Under the pieces are notes generated by a model. It was given only the letters and a program-made list of their open reading frames with translations, did not search any database and was not told the origin of the DNA. From the NCBI GenBank assembly GCA_045645245.1, contig JAZRIK010000100.1, forward strand, positions 1 through 13,107: 13,107 nucleotides of DNA. Reading direction: 5' to 3'. The DNA comes from Scatosoma sp045645245 (lineage in GTDB: Bacteria > Bacillota > Clostridia > Christensenellales > Borkfalkiaceae). The translations under genes and the position numbers were made by a program. This document shows, one piece after another, positions 12,838-13,107 of the stretch (positions are counted from its first letter, which is position 1; each line of letters opens with the position of its first letter).

Positions 12838-13107
12838 ATGGTCGTTTATATCGAGTACGCGTTGTTAGAAAATTTTGTGCTTGATTGCACGCTTTTATGC
12901 CTTGCCTGCCACGCTTCAAAGGCGGCTTTTTCGTGGAAAAAACTATGCTTTTCCGGCTTTTTAGGGGCGCTTTTTGCCCTATTTTTCCCCTTTTTGTCTT
13001 TACCCCCGTTTTTAGAAGTTTGGGTAAAATTTTTGTTTGGTTTTGTGCTTTGCTTGGTTGTTTTTATGCCTATAAAACGGCAAAAGGACTGGGGCAGGTA
13101 TGCGTTC
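12838..13107 (+). CDS. spoIIGA: Sigma-E processing membrane peptidase SpoIIGA (N-terminal 90 residues, cut by window end)
   Basis: An open frame from ATG at 12838 to the window edge, beginning MVVYIEYALLENFVLDCTLL, which has the SpoIIGA opening (MVVY-[LI]-[DE]-x-x-x-L-x-N-F-x-x-D). Three hydrophobic helices are visible at about 8-26, 36-55 and 58-79; the family has five before a cytoplasmic aspartic-protease-like domain that cleaves pro-sigma-E in the mother cell. The catalytic domain is beyond the window. SD TGAGGCG lies about seven bases upstream, inside a potential hairpin. sigE would be expected next. Codon use is rich in TTT/TTG/CTT for the membrane helices, as normal. Confidence 0.88.
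   Translation, partial: MVVYIEYALLENFVLDCTLLCLACHASKAAFSWKKLCFSGFLGALFALFFPFLSLPPFLEVWVKFLFGFVLCLVVFMPIKRQKDWGRYAF

Overview
The window looks like chromosome from a spore-forming member of the Clostridia, probably an uncultured gut-type lineage of middling GC. It carries a YlmC/YmxH sporulation protein, sigG and the start of spoIIGA. SD sites are strong and Gram-positive-like, and TTG start codons are frequent. There is no phage, transposase, CRISPR or tRNA gene.

Layout. The left 11 kb is read from the minus strand. From right to left, an apparent operon starts at a near-consensus sigma-A promoter (11204-11232). It encodes an OmpR-type response regulator, a membrane histidine kinase, a RibU-like ECF substrate-binding protein, TsaE, TsaB, RimI, an alpha/beta hydrolase, a MurF-like ligase with a membrane domain, and a Ddl-like D-Ala-D-Ala ligase. 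Gaps inside it are short or negative, with the longest about 60 bases. A separate promoter (3129-3159) then drives a 1004-residue secreted protein that joins an endonuclease I domain to a ComEC-like metallo-beta-lactamase domain. A perfect hairpin at the left edge probably ends that transcript.

The right 1.8 kb is read from the plus strand. It holds ymxH with its own terminator, then a 282-base spacer made of a dispersed repeat plus an array of five small hairpins separated by a 7-base AATTCAC/TATTCAC spacer. After that come sigG, a strong terminator, and spoIIGA, which is cut by the window end.

How the parts fit. The minus-strand operon combines envelope sensing, vitamin uptake, tRNA t6A modification and ribosomal protein acetylation, and the last two steps toward the peptidoglycan precursor. 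The plus-strand genes belong to the sporulation sigma cascade: SpoIIGA is the membrane protease that activates pro-sigma-E, and sigma-G runs the late forespore program. Most interesting for follow-up are the secreted two-nuclease fusion, the hairpin array in front of sigG, and the complementary sequences that could mask the spoIIGA ribosome binding site.
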